From Berberis thunbergii (Eukaryota; Streptophyta; Magnoliopsida; Ranunculales; Berberidaceae): a stretch of 64,000 nucleotides of DNA. Position numbers and translations under genes: made by a program. Within the stretch, counting starts at the first letter, position 1, and every line of letters begins with the position of its first letter. Location: assembly GCA_003290165.1 (NCBI GenBank), contig QNQO01000448.1, positions 372,001 to 436,000 on the forward strand. Direction: 5' to 3'. The notes beneath the pieces are model-generated. The model saw only the letters and a program-made list of their open reading frames with translations. It made no database searches and was not told the origin of the DNA. Positions 32,848 to 45,930 of this stretch are shown in pieces.

Positions 32848-33893
32848 GGCGCCAATTGATTTATGCCAAAACCAACATTAATGTCGTTGCATGATTTTTG
32901 ACATCAATCAAAGAAATATCTATTATTTTTTTTATTTTTTTCCTTCAACCTGCAATACACTTCAATAATGCATAATGGAAGTAGGGGTTAATGACTACTT
33001 CACGTGGATAAGAAAACAAATCTGATTTTCAAATTAAAGAATAAAGAGAACAGTAAAATAATGGATGGTGAAAATAAACTAAAAGTTAAAGGGGAAAGAT
33101 AAATAGTTGAAATAGAGAAACAAAGATAAAACTTACTTTTTCAATAGAATTAAAATGTAGTACATGCACTTCTCTACCAAGCAAAAATATAAAGCCAAAA
33201 ACTACAACTAAAAATCGACATTAATGTCGTTGCATGATTTTCGACATCAATCAAAGAAATATCTATTATTTTTATCCATTATTTTAGTATTCTCTTTATT
33301 CTTTAAATTGAAAATCAGATTTGTTTTCTAATCCATGTGAAGTAGTCGATAACCCCTACTTTCACTATGCATTGTTGAAGTGTATTGCAGGTTGAAGGAA
33401 ACAAAAATAAATAAAAATAATAGATATTTCTTTGATTGATGTCGAAAATCATACGATGACATTAATGTCGATTTTTGACATCAATCAAATGGCGTCGTTG
33501 TAGTCTAGTTGGTCAGGGTACCCGGCAACGACGCCATTTGATTGATGCCAAAAACCGACATTAATGTCGTTGCATGATTCTCGACATCAATAAAAGAAAT
33601 ATCTATTATTTTTATTTATATTTTCCTTCAACCTGCAATACACTTCAACAATGCATAGTGGAAGTAGGGGTTATCGACTACTTCACGTGGATTAGAAGAC
33701 AAATCTGATTTTCAATTTAAAGAATAAAGAGAAGAATAAAATAATGGATGGTGAAAATAAACTAAAAGTTAAAAGGGAAAGAGAAACAATTGAAAAAGAG
33801 AAACAAAGATTAAACTTACTTCTTCAATGGAATTAAAATGTAGTACATGCACTTCTCTACCAAGCAAAAATATAAAGCCAAGAACTACAACTA
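32848..33893. repeat. Tripled repeat forming a long hairpin
   Basis: One unit of about 350 bp (AACCTGCAATACACTTCAA, GAAGTAGGGGTTA, AGAATAAAGAGAA, ACTAAAAGTTAAA) occurs directly at 32848-33231 and 33526-33893, with an inverted copy at 33273-33500. The inverted and second direct copies are perfectly placed to fold: arms of about 225 bp with only 25 nt between them (33501-33525). The words GACATTAATGTCG (self-complementary) and TCGACATCAATCAAAG recur in every copy. Confidence 0.85.
33494..33532 (+). other. tRNA-like core at the hairpin tip
   Basis: TCGTTGTAGTCTAGTTGGTC followed by AGGGTACCCGGCAACGA resembles a plant tRNA(Glu)/tRNA(Asp) with most of the anticodon and T regions deleted: a CGTTG/CAACG acceptor-like pair, an A-box-like TAGTCTAGTTGG and a CCCGG end. 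It is not a complete tRNA. It may be a SINE head or a chance remnant. Confidence 0.45.
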
Positions 33894-34789
33894 AAAATAC
33901 TCTAAAAAAAAACTATCCTTTATGAACTCAATGTATGAGGTTTTTATAGGTAAAAAGAGTTTGAGTGAAATAAGGAAACATGGTTGAGTGAAACAAGGAA
34001 ACATGGTTTGAGTTAAATAAGAAAACATGTCTTGTAGGAAATTTTTTATGATAAAGTTGGGCATGTGTATGTCCAAATCTTCATATTGATTTTCTCGAGA
34101 TCCGTAGTTGTTGTTGCTTTGTGGGCTTGACTTCATGGGTCTTAGGATTGAATTTATTTAGTCCTTATGAATGCACTTGAACTCCCATTGAGCCTTCTAG
34201 TTGTTGAATTTAGCCTTATTGTGTCACTTTATGCATGATTTGAGATCTGTACTTGAATTCTTACAAAATGCAAAAAATGCCCGTAATGAGATATTTTTAT
34301 TTGATAATTGAACTTAACAATTGTTAATTTATGGGTGTAAAAATCGATGTTTTGAGTGCTTTTCATTATACTATGTTTAGGATCACATAAAGATTTATAG
34401 ACATTAATTTTAATTAATTATACTTAATTTAATAAATTTTATCCCACATTAATTTTTATTATATTTTTATAATTAATTAGGATAAAATATCAAATTATTT
34501 TCGTAATCTACCCACAAGAATTATGGATTAGATTATGATTTGATAGTTTTATCATAAGGTTTATGATAGAATATCTAATTATTCTCATAATATACCCACT
34601 AAATTATGAATTAAGTACATAATTTGATAATTATATCATATGGAATATTTGAATCTACTTGAATTTAAAATTTTAGCCCACATGCAATTTTTATGTCATT
34701 AGATTCAATTTTAGCATGATTTAATATTAGTAAAACATGAAATTTATTTAGGCCTCAATTTTAATAAGCATGTATTTTAAATTTTTTGC
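33894..34789. other. AT-rich flank of the copia element
   Basis: No recognisable LTR, PBS or coding match. It runs up to TTTTTTGCAG at about 34790, where copia gag sequence begins. Confidence 0.4.
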
Positions 34790-34802
34790 AGCAAGTCAAA
34801 CT

Positions 34803-35600
34803 GCAAATTTCTCTGATATTCGTTGTGATATTCCCGAACTTAAGGGTGATAACTATAAAGTATGGAAGGAGAGAATTTGGTCCATAAATTAGGAAATATG
34901 AACCACCTGCAGTTACTAATACCAGTACTTCAGAGAACATTACACTTTATGAACGATGGGAGCGATCTAATAGTCTAAATGTGATGTTCATAAAGACTAA
35001 AATATCTGGTGGTATACGTGTTTTGGTCGATCAGCACGAGAAGGTCCGTGATTTGCTAAAGGTCATAGATGATCAGTTTGTCACTTCAGATAAAGCACTT
35101 GCAAGCACCCTAATCATGAAGTTCTTTTCCATTAGGCATACCGTTGTGAGAGGTGTGCGCGAGCACATCATGCAGATGAGGTACATTACAGCTCAATTAA
35201 AAAATCTTGAGGTTGAGATGTCAAAATCCTTCCTGGTGCACTATATCCTGAATACTCTCGCGCCACAATACGGGCCTTTCAAAATCTCGTACAACACACA
35301 TAAAGACAAATGGTCAATTAATGAACTCGTGACCATGTGTGTTCAAAAGGAAGGGAGGCTCGTAATAAAATTGGGAGAAAGTGCAATGTTAGCAACGCAG
35401 GTAAAGGACAAAGCTCAAGCCAATAAGAAGGGGAAATGTAAAATACCTTCCCAAGCTGATATTAAGAAAAAAAATCCTTGTGTTTCTTTTGTAAAAATAA
35501 GGGACACATGAAGAAGGAATGCGCCAAATTTCAGAAATGGCTTGAGAAGAAAGGTAATCCAATATTATATGTTTGTTATAAGTCTAATATGGTTGATGTT
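34803..35600 (+). pseudogene. copia gag with CCHC zinc knuckle
   Basis: It opens with DIPELKGDNYKVWKERI. A long frame (34981-35511) carries ADKALAST-type capsid sequence, including VRGVREHIMQMRYITAQLKN and LNTLAPQYGPFKISYNT. After a frameshift near 35480 comes the knuckle CFFCKNKGHMKKECAKF (C-x2-C-x4-H-x4-C), which binds RNA. This is the gag (UBN2-type) domain of plant copia elements. Confidence 0.85.
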
Positions 35601-35805
35601 ATTTATAACACATGGAGTAATTCTGGTTTTACAATCCATATTTCAAATACCTTGTAGAGTATGCGAAACCTAAGGAAGCCAGTGGAAAGTGAGCAAAACA
35701 TCTATTCAGGAAACAAGATGCGTTCACATGTGGAGGCTATTGGAACATGCGGTTTAGTCTTAGTAGTGGTTTAAGACATTCTATATTCCAAGTTTCTTTA
35801 GGAAT

Positions 35806-36700
35806 TTGATTTCAGTTTCAAGAGTTGTAGCTTTGGGGTATTCCTTTAATTTTTCACAAACATTTTCCAGTTTATTTTATAATTATGATCGTGTTGCGAA
35901 TGGTACATTGTCTGATGGTCTTTTCTCTATTGATTTACAAAATGATACCATTTATAACGCTATGCATCTTCACACTGGTATTAAACGATTTGTTATGAAT
36001 GAGGATTCCTCTAAGTTATGGCACCGAAGATTGGAACATATCTCCATAAAGTGAATTAAGAGATTAGTAAATGATGGAGTACTTAGTACTCTTGAGTTTT
36101 CTGATTTTGAAACTTGTCTGGACTGCATTAAGGGAAAACAAACCCACAAGTCAAAGAAATGTGCCAAAAGGAGTTCGGACATATTAGAGATCATACATAC
36201 AAATATATGTAGTCCAAACATGGACTCACATGGTCAGAGATACTTCATCTCTTTTATAGATGACAATTCACGATACATGTTTCTCTACTTGCTTCATAAC
36301 AAGAACGAAACATTAGATGCCTTTAAGATCTTTAAGGCTGAAATAGAAAAAGCAATGCAAGAAGCAGATTAAGATCGTGAAATCAGATAGAGATGGAGAA
36401 TATTATGGTAGATACATAGAGGATGGATAAGCATATGGTTCATTTACAAAGTTTATTTGAGAAAATGGGATAGTTGCCCAATACACCATGCCTGGTTCAT
36501 TAGACCAGAATGGAGCGGCAGAAAGAAGAAACCGAATGTTATTGGATATGGTGCGGAATATGCAAAGTAGTTCCAATCTTCCTAAATCCTTGTGGACTAA
36601 AGCACTTAAAACGACAGTGTACATATTGAACCGAGTTCCAACCAAGGCTATTCAAAAAACATCATTCGAGTTATTGAAAGGTTGGAAACCAAGTTTGTGA
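35806..36700 (+). pseudogene. copia protease remnant and integrase
   Basis: The frame carries SDGLFSIDLQND and LWHRRLEHISIK (GAG-pre-integrase, HHCC zinc region with DCIKGKQT), then core pieces IDDNSRYMFLYLLHNKNE, SDRDGEYYG-like sequence in a shifted frame, and MPGSLDQNGAAERRNRMLLD with the third catalytic-triad Glu. Stops at about 36052 and 36372 break it. Confidence 0.85.
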
Positions 36701-36703
36701 CAT

Positions 36704-38805
36704 GTGTGCATTTGGGGATGTCCGTCTGAAGTAAGAATTTATAATCCACAAGAGAAGAAGTTGGACCCAAGGACCATTAATGGGTATTTCATTGGATATG
36801 CTGAAAGGTCTAAAAGGTACAAATTTTATTTTCCATCCCACAACACTAGGATTGTGGAATCAAAAAATGAAAAGTTTCTTGATAATGACTTGATCAGTGG
36901 GAGCGATCAAACCAAGAACATAGTTTCTGAAAAGGATCATTCAAATTCTCACCCTTCCACAACAAGTGATAGATTGATCATTGTTCACAACACCCCTAAA
37001 ATACAAGTTGGTGTTGAACGACCAATCATTGAAGTTCCACTGACAACATTCGAGTAGATCACGTAGTTCAATAGTTGCCAAGAACTTTTGAACAACCGAT
37101 TGAACCACATCTTTCTCAGGGAGATAATGGTACAACATTGAGAATATCTACTAGAACAAAGAGATCAGCAATCCCTAGTGATTATGTTGTGTATCTACAA
37201 GAATTTGACTACAACATTGGAGCCGAAAATGATCCCGAGTCCTTTTCACAAGCCATAAGTTGCAAGGAATCAGAATTATGGAACAATGCCATGAAAGAAT
37301 ATATGAATTCTATGAAGAGTAATGGAGTTTGGGATCTTGTTGAGTTGCCCAATGGTGCAAAAGTCATTGGATGCAAATGGGTCTTTATGACAAAGAAAAA
37401 TTCATTCGGCAACATTGAGAGATACAAGGCGAGACTCGTTGCTAAGGGATTCACTCAAAATAAAGGAATCGATTACATCAAAACCTTTTTTCTTGTGTCT
37501 AAGAAAGATTCCATGTGCATCATTTTTGCATTAGTGGTCCATTTTGACTTAGAGTTGCAATAAATGGATGTGAAAATGACATATCTCAATGGAGCGATGG
37601 AGGAAGAGGTTTACATGAAACAACCTGAAAGATTCCCCTCTAGTGAAGGTGAGCATTTGGTCTGCAAGCTCAAGAATTCCATATACGATTTAAAACAAGT
37701 GTCCCATCAATGGTATTTTGAATTCCATGATGTAATTTCTTTATTCAAATTTGTAGAAAACGTCATGGATCAATGTATATACCAGAAGGTCAGTGGGAGT
37801 AAGATTTGTTTTCTTGTTTTATACGTGGATGACATTATACTTGTGACCAATGATAAGGGTTTGCTACATGAGGTGAAACAGTTTCTCTTTAAAAACTTTG
37901 ACATGAAGAACATGGGTGAGGGATCTTATGTCATTGTCAGTAAGATCCATAGAGACAGATTCAAAGGCATTTTAGGTCTATCTCAAGAAACCTACATCAA
38001 TAAAGTTTTAGAGAGATTTCGAATGAAAGATTGTTCACCAAGTGTAGCTCCCATTGTGAAGGGTGACAGGTTCAATTTGAACCAATGCCCGAAAAATGAT
38101 TTTGAAAGGGAACAAATGAAGAACATTCCATATGCTTCTGCTACAGGAAGCTTGATGTATGCTTAGGTCTGCACAAGACCTGACATTGCATTTGCTATAG
38201 GAATCTTGGGACGATATCAGAGTGATCTAGGAACAGACCACTGGAAAGCTGCAAAGAAATTGATGAGGAACCTTCAAGGAACCAAAATTTACATGCTTAT
38301 GTATAAACGGATGAAAAATCTTGAAGTAATTGGCCACTTCGATTCAGACTTTGCTGGATGTGTTAATTCATGACAATCAACATCATATATATCTTTATGA
38401 TGGCTGGTGGAGCTGTATCTTGGAGGAGTGCTAAGCAAACCTTGGTTTTTACTTCCACAATGGAAGCTGAGTTCGTTTCCTATTTTGAGGTTACTTCACA
38501 TGGTGTACGGTTAAAGAGTTTCATATCCGGGCTTAGAATCATGGATTCTATTTCTAGGATATTGAGAATGTATTGCTTCAATTCAACTGCTGTCTTTATA
38601 GCTAAAAAACAACAAAAGTGGTAGTCAAAGCAATCACATGGATTTCAAGTATCTAACCATAAGAGAACGTGTTAAGGATAAGAAAGTGGTCATTTAGCAC
38701 GTCAATACTAATTTGATGATCGTTGATCCTTTGACTAAGGGCATGCCACCATTAAAACATAAGGATCATGTAGTGAATATGAGACTTGGTTCCATTATGT
38801 AATTT
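36704..38805 (+). pseudogene. copia reverse transcriptase and RNase H
   Basis: After the linker (WGCPSEVRIYNPQEKKLDPR, GYFIGYAERSK) the RT shows NGAKVIGCKWVFMTKKN, RYKARLVAKGFTQNKGIDY, MDVKMTYLNGAMEEEVYMKQ, the catalytic LYVDDIIL, and GSLMYA. RNase H shows GGAVSWRSAKQTLVFTSTMEAEF and ends DPLTKGMPP near 38750. The YVDD site is intact, but premature stops at 37055, 37561 and 38164 disrupt the polyprotein. Confidence 0.88.
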
Positions 38806-38886
38806 TTCGTTGTATAGACAACGTTATTTTATGAGATTCAGCCATGGAAACTAATGAAATATCACCCCAGGAAGATGTTGATGCTC

Positions 38887-39570
38887 TTATACCAAGTGAC
38901 GCCAGGCAGAATAACAATTATTTTGAAAGGTTAGTTTCAACAGCCAATTCGCAGATAAAAACACAGAGATTCGCCCAAAACACAGAGAAACGCCTCTGAT
39001 GTTCAATTAAAATTATTCAAATCAAAAGTATCTCTAAAGTCAACCCACAAGCTGGGCTTTATAGCTAATATTCGTTATTATTAGAATTTTACCAAAAATA
39101 GCAAAATCCCAAGAATCATGCTAAAAACAAAATTCATAGTAAAAAAAATAATCTGGCACAAATCATTTCCTAAACGATGAATGAAATATTACCATAAAAA
39201 GAAAAAAATTTACTAAAATTGTGGATTCGGAAGAGGAAACAGAGGATTTTGGCCTTGAAAAGATGTGCACCGAGCGTAACTCGATGGCCACGACATGTGC
39301 ACCGAAAAGGGCTTTCCAAATTGGAGTCATGCGAGATTTTGATACCCGTAGCCAAAGTTATGGCCAAAACACCGAAACGCACCCAAAACTGCCCCAATTA
39401 GAAGAAAAAATCTCGATTTCCTGTCATCTTTGCGCTGATCTGCCAAGTCAAGGTATTTCAATGCCAACAACGTGTTATATGACAGCTCAGCATCATCTGA
39501 CTCGAAACCTCCTGCATCATTTTCTTGCTGAAGTTCTTTCAGGCCATGTCACACTGAATTTCCTCCAGCA
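38887..39570 (-). repeat. Minus-strand LTR with tRNA-Met-type primer-binding site
   Basis: Read on the minus strand, a TATA-like TTTATAAAGCC precedes about 150 bp that end in CTGGCGTCA. One base later comes TTGGTATAAGAGCATC, close to the tRNA(iMet)-complementary site TGGTATCAGAGC of plant copia and gypsy elements. The LTR start is uncertain, somewhere near 39570. Only about 20 bp of internal sequence remain before the copia element at 38812, so this is a truncated element. Confidence 0.55.
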
Positions 39571-40307
39571 GGTAGCACCCTTCCTTTTTTCCATTTCCTG
39601 GGTACAGAAACAATTTGACAATGCAGCATATATCTATTTGTCACCAAGATAATCAACAAAACATCTGATTTCAAGTAAAATGTTAACATTATCCCATGCA
39701 TACATAAACGCACATAATACTTGCAACCTATCTGATTTTGTACCCTGCGGCCGCCAATAACTAGTGTGAAGTATCCAGGACAAGACAGTGCAAGTTCTAC
39801 CATGAAGGGAACCATGTATCAGTAGTTTTCAACAATAACATGGTCAAACCACATAAATGTAGCTACGTTCTGAGTGACATTTCCCATGATATTTAGAATG
39901 AATAAATGCAGTTACAAACTGACTGGAGCCCGGGGCATCCCAGACCTAAGTGAGTGGTTACCTATTCACCCGTGGTTTATTGACTTCTTACCACTATATT
40001 AATTCATTAATTCCTAGACTACTAAACTGATCAGCACTCACAAAGAAGTCAGATGCACCAGTCCCCACCTTACTTAGGATACTATGGCTAATCATCAATT
40101 TCAAAACCTGTAAATATCAATCAGCCCACACCCCAGGTTACAATATCTAGTTCATATATGATATGTAACGAAAGCATCAAATTGACATGAAAAATCTGAT
40201 CTAGAACTTTGAGACTGCACTTAATATTGAAAACGTGGTGATTTAGCTATAACTTGGGAGTAAAAGATATCTAGGGGGCAATTCAAAAACAAGTGTGGTC
40301 AACTAAA
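39571..40307. other. No feature seen
   Basis: Ordinary AT-rich sequence without repeat or coding match. Confidence 0.4.
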
Positions 40308-40312
40308 GGTGG

Positions 40313-43300
40313 TGTCATACCTCGATTTTCGAATAAAACGAAAATCCTAAAATTCAAGTAGGATTATTCGTTTCTCCAAAACTCGGGACGTAAAAATTCA
40401 ATAACAACATAAACAAATAGCGGCAACAACTAAAACATAATTTAGAAAATTAAAACAAACTAAACATAATCTAACCATGAAACTCTGACGTCGCTAGCCC
40501 CACTAATGAAACTCCAATAATGCTGCTAAAAAATCTTTAAACCTGTTAAAGGCTAAATGACTACATTCCAATAAGAACGTACCCAAGAATTATAAACTTA
40601 CTTGGGTCAGCGAGATAGCTGGTATGAGTAATCTTCATCCTTATAAATAAAATAGTTAAATGCTTTAACATGAAAATTTCATAAACAACAAAATAACACT
40701 CAAAGTCTTGTAGTTCTTCAACGAGGCAAACATGTCATACTACAAAGTTCTATCATGCTTAAAATATATATTTATTTTACCAACACGTACAAACTAAAGG
40801 TTGGACGTGGTAAGTCTGACAAAAAAATGTTAGTAGATTTACCATCCTGCACAAAATGTTATAGAAATAAATGAATAAAATTTCTAATTTATCGTTCCTC
40901 ATAAGTACGATTATTTTCAAATAAATACAGATCATACTCATAATCACCATTATTTAAAGGTTAACCAAATACATTTTACCTTTAAGGAAGACATGTAGTT
41001 ATAATTCTAAGATCGAATGAGCATTTAGTTTCTTTCATTAAGGCAATCATGCACATAAATGAAAATTTCACTTCTTTTCCACAATCGCACTACCTTCCTT
41101 GTGCCGAACACACCTCATGCAAGTGTCTCCCTTGCCTTCGAACCCACTCGAAACGTACATGTTCTAAGTGGGGTGCCACATCGAGAAACATGTCATTTCA
41201 CCTGAAGTTCGATCCATGGCAAGCATTTTCTAAATACTACACGTACTACCGAACTCACATGAAACGACGTATCGATATGCAAGCACGTCTGCATACCTAA
41301 AATTATATCACACGTATACAAGCAAGTCTGTATACAAATTTTTTTTTCACATTTTTTTTCAGAGTTGTGGAAAAGAGCATAAAAATCTATTAATCCTCAA
41401 TACTCTTTTATGGTGACACTTTGTCAACCATAAACACATCGACCACAAATATTCACCATTTCTTTTGGGAAAGCAAATAACATTTTTATAAATAATTTTT
41501 TTTTCATAACAGAAAACGGGGACCAGACCCATTCCATACAATGATACTCCTTCGCAAGACAATTTGCATATCAATCAAATGCAAGCTTATCATATGATCA
41601 CATACTAATCACGTATTTTAAGTCATAACGTAAAATTACAGATACTAACTTATATAACACTACTAATACCCTAGTTTATTTACATTGGTGAAACTCTAGC
41701 ACACCCTAAATAAACCTAGTAGCTAAAACCACCTAGCATGCTAATTAGCCCCATTAGATCAAAACATGATCCCTAGTTATGACTGACCCTGTCACCATGA
41801 ACATAACAATGTATATGAACGCATTATCGAAATGACAAGTACTTGATCAACTTCTATATAAGATACGCTCATATTATATAAGATATGCTCGTACTGTATA
41901 AAAAATCACCACCCATATAAGGTCATATAAGAACAATATACATGAAAACATTATCAAAATGATAAGTACTTGATCAACTTTTATATAAGATGTGCTCAGA
42001 CCCAAAAGGTAATACAGTGATGCCTTACTGGTAATACATCGTTGCCTTATTAGAATACACTACACTTTCCAACTTTCATATAGCTAACAAGCTCATGTAT
42101 GAATTGTTGTAAGGTGAGAAATGTGGAATCAATGCTGCAAGTATATGAACTAGATGGAGAGATACCCTGAGCTAAGTTTAAGCCCTTTTTTTTTATAGCA
42201 AGTTCCCTTCAAGTCAAAAACAGGTAATGCAATGGGTAGTTATAACTAGGACCCTAAAGCTGGCATGATGAACCATATAATCCCTAAATGCAATTTTTTT
42301 TGTTCAAAACAATGTTTATTTAGGCAAAGATATTGTAGTGCTTCCATCAAATACCAATTACATCAGTAAAAAGCAACCCACAAATACAACAAATGACTGT
42401 ATGATTGTTCTAAAGATATTCATTGGAAAGATAGTTGTTACAGCTCTATAGACGTGATTTGCTAAGAAAATCTAATGTCACACCTACCATCATTATTAAA
42501 TTCACATAATTAATATAAAAATGGGAGAATCACTCACTAACTTCTACTACTAAAATTTTGTTATACAAAGGTTTCTAAAATTGGATCAATGACATTTTTC
42601 TCTACATCGAGTGAGATCTAACCGTTGGATGAATTTCAAACCAACGGTATACTTTTCATACGTGTTATGAATCTACGGATTTAATTTGAAACTATTCTAA
42701 CCTCTAGAAGGTCTTGATCCACTAAAAATACTAAGACTGTGCAAAACTGTCTTTATTACGGGATTTAAGTAAAAACCTAATTTTAGGTTTTCTCTTTCAA
42801 CTCATGTAATTCTTACGAAAATACAATAAAAATTTTCATATTTAGAATCTATATTTGTATTAAACCCTAATCTTAATCAATTGATTAATCAAAAATAAAT
42901 AAAAGAGAACGAAGAAGACCCACCTTTATATATCAAAAATACTAACAATATACATTAAAAAAAATCAAATAATAATCAATATCAAAGATTGAATAATTCG
43001 ATAGAGTTTAACTCACTATTTTGTCGAAAATCACAAAGTTGAAGCAAATTTTTTCTCTTCGCCTCCTTTTCTTCTACGTAGGTTTTTCTTTTCTTCTGTG
43101 TGTATCCAAAGAGAAGAGGTGGCTAGGGTTTTCTTTTAAAAGGTTTTCAATTAGGGATTTACTAGCTTTAGCTAAACACGCCCACCACTCCTCTTTTATC
43201 CACCACCAATCTAAACCTATGTCCCATAATTCATATCATAAAGTACTTACATATTTGTAAATACTACCAATTAATAAATATTACCAAAAATTAAAAATTA

Positions 43301-43353
43301 TTAATGATTAAAATAGTAATATTATATTGGCAAGTGATTTGTCGGGTATTACA
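40313..43353. mobile_element. Solo LTR, 3.0 kb, with perfect target duplication
   Basis: It starts TGTCATACC and ends GGTATTACA, which gives TG...CA ends and a near-perfect 9-bp terminal inverted repeat. It is flanked by GGTGG at 40308-40312 and 43354-43358, the 5-bp duplication made by LTR-retrotransposon integrases. No gag-pol sequence lies between, and no second copy of the ends was found. A 3-kb LTR fits the long LTRs of some plant gypsy lineages. It formed by recombination between the two LTRs of a former full element. Two near-copies of an internal motif (TATATAAGATA.GCTC at about 41855-41890 and 41980) are visible. Confidence 0.85.
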
Positions 43354-43358
43354 GGTGG

Positions 43359-44230
43359 ATCCATGTTTTGGAGAAGATCTAGGCTTATGTTTTTAAGATG
43401 AAGATTATGAAACAAAGAAATTCAAGTATTTTTTGGCATATCAATAAACAAGAAAGAAATGTTTTGACTTTTCAATCACAATGGACGTGGATTGGGTATG
43501 AGGGATCAATAAAATGACATGGATGTCGGGAGAAGTTGAACCAAATAAGCACAGGTGAATGATGATTCTAGCTACAGCAATGAGCGAGACAACCAACCCG
43601 ATGGTTCGAGAATAAGACAATGAGAGAAATATCTTGTCAAAGACATATGCTCAGCTCAACCAGAAAGCTACTGCCTCGTCAGGCAAATAGGTATAACAAT
43701 GTGCTCGTCGATGATAGTAGGGAGCTTGGAGTGAAATGAGTAAGTTGGGGTAGATATGGAGTTTTATAACCATTAGCTAAACTTTGCCCGCCCGCCCAAC
43801 TAGGAATAGGAGACCCATAGGCATGAAACACAGAAAAATTGGGACTTTGATCTACTCCTAGAGAACAACTTAAGAATTTCTAGCTAAATCTAAACTATAG
43901 AGCGCCGCGTATGCCAGCCTTTTAATAGGAATAGGATTCGTTCTCTCTCTACCACATCTTAGTGATTCTAGGAGTTCCGAAGCCGAACCAATTGTTAGAC
44001 AATTTTCAATATCTTCTTCTTCGGGGCCATGGCAACATTGAGAAGTCTAATCCTTCCGTCCCTACCCTACTAAAAAGTCTAGTTGGTCCCCATGCATGAG
44101 ATAAGGCCAATTAATCAGATCAACTAACTAGTTGTCCTCACGCTTTATCTTTATGCGAGATTCTCTTCGGGCATAATCTGAGTTCAGTTTCCTTCCTGAG
44201 AGACAAACTACATTAACGATTGAATTCATA
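43359..44230. other. Possible mitochondrial-like sequence
   Basis: From about 43780 the base composition rises and the text (for example AGAGCGCCGCGTATGCCAGC and TTCTTCGGGGCCATGGCAAC) resembles non-coding plant mitochondrial DNA. This is an impression from composition and memory; no gene is present. Confidence 0.35.
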
Positions 44231-44239
44231 AAGAAATTT

Positions 44240-44342
44240 TAAGGGGTGGTGGGCGCCCTGGTCGAGTGAAGAGGAGGAACCAGAAAGCAACTGCTAAGAA
44301 GGCGGCTGGTGGAGGAGATGGTAACGAGGAAGACGAGGAATG
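44240..44342 (+). pseudogene. Lys/Arg-rich terminal exon-like segment
   Basis: A frame ending in TGA at 44340 encodes [20 protein letters not shown] followed by [14 protein letters not shown] basic tail followed by an acidic end is typical of nuclear proteins. The source protein was not recognised, and no upstream exon was found. Confidence 0.35.
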
Positions 44343-45930
44343 AGCGTCTAAGTCTCTTTTTGTAATGTCTTAAAACTAGAGTAAGTATTTAATACTGTGT
44401 TGTGTTAAATCAACTAGATTTTGTTTCTGCAGATACCATGATGCTTTCAATTCGGACTAGCGATTCTAGGTTTAGGAACTGGTTGTTTTCATAAATAAAT
44501 AAAAAAATGCTGGTTTGATCAATGTTGGTGATGAAATGGAATTCCATAATCCAATTTGTTATTGTTCACTAGGAAGGAAGTGGGGATTAGATTTTGTCAA
44601 GTGAGGGTGGTGTGGGTTCTCAGTTGAAACTTGAGAGATCAATTTATAACTTGATTGGCATATAATCCTTTTTGAACATAACCAACTCACTTTTCTTGTT
44701 TTTGGCCAAGGAAGGATTTGATATCATAAAAGAACAAAAAATGGGGGAAGTTTTATCATTGTCGTTCTTCTTCACAGAAGCTAAAATGCTATATAATGTC
44801 CATCTCTCAAATGTTAGAGATTAGATCTAAGGAAGGTGGGAAGGAAGCTATTGCCAGGTTGGTAACTTTCTGCAGAGGCCAAGATGTCGAGAATTTCATT
44901 CAGTTAATGGAAGAAAACCAATGAGAGTTGGGGCCTACAGCAAGCCTCAATAACATTCCCTTGCCAAATTTAGATTGCTTAGGAAGGGGAGGGGTGTACA
45001 TACTTCTTGTAATGACTATTTCTTGTAAGTTGATTTAGACATGAATTGGAATGTGATCTATTGTATTACCATTGTAACATAATGTTTTGATTTATATTAC
45101 AATTGTGCAAACATACTCAAACAACAGGAAAACATTTACACATACCAAGGAGGAGAATAATGCATCCTATCAAGCGGTCGGTTCGGTTTTTATGTCAGTT
45201 TTATTAATATGTTAGCCGTTATGTCAGTTTTATTAATATGTTAGCGGTTTGGTTTCGGTTCGGTTTACATAAATTAATAGGCGGTTCGGTTTTACATATA
45301 GTAGGTTCGGTTTTCGATTTGGTCGAAAAACCGAACCGTCGATTCGATTTTCAGCCCTAATTTATAGTCCAGTCACCGAGTCAGTCTTAGCTTGCCCCAA
45401 CCCCAACTCATGGTCTTTTTATCCTTCTCAAGCTTTCAAATGGAGGATCCAGCCACAGTTTGCACCTCCCCTGCGCTTTTGCATCCACAACACTTCCCAA
45501 ACTTACCGTGGTTTCGTCTCAAATTTGATAGCAAATTGCATGCATCCATTACATCATATAAGATTCAGATAATACCGCTAAAGACCCAAGAACAATCATT
45601 AGGCGTGTCCAAAAAAGAGGCCGCCTTTGGGACTGCTTAACAAGGAAGACAGATTGTCACACGGCCTAAGAGAGAAAGAAAAGTCAGTAATGGCGGAGTT
45701 GATCATTCTACTTCCCGGTTCTTTTACCAGCCAGCCTACGGCACCTAAGCATCTGCATGATGTTCTCATATGATCCTGTGACTGGGCCTAGGCAGTTCTC
45801 CTGAAGAGTCTCATCAAGACCTCTCAAGAATATACGAAGGGAAAGGAAGGACAAAAGGGTCCTCACTTTTGTTCAATTATAAAAAAATAAAAATAAAAAA
45901 TAACCACTTTGATGGAGGTTTGTGGTATCA
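44343..45930. other. Mixed sequence, nothing certain
   Basis: It holds GGTTCGGTTTT-type repeats (45180-45345), often seen at ends of plant DNA transposons, and a short open segment near 44810-44925 (IRSKEGGKEAIARLVTFCRG) that was not recognised. Confidence 0.35.

Larger units (their letters stand above)
34790..38812 (+). mobile_element. Decayed Ty1/copia retrotransposon
   Basis: The order is gag with zinc knuckle, protease remnant, integrase, RT and RNase H, which is the copia order. Neither LTR nor the primer-binding site was identified. The 5' end starts in gag after a splice-acceptor-like TTTTTTGCAG. The 3' end stops shortly after the RNase H stop, next to a minus-strand LTR. Reading frames carry stops near 34892, 35509, 36052, 36372, 36698, 37055, 37561 and 38164. 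Confidence 0.88.

Noticed and set aside
33494..33532. Functional tRNA gene
   Set aside because: The anticodon arm and most of the T arm are missing, so it cannot encode a mature tRNA.
39221..39652. Plus-strand frame of 143 codons
   Set aside because: It lies within a minus-strand LTR and shows no protein-family signature.
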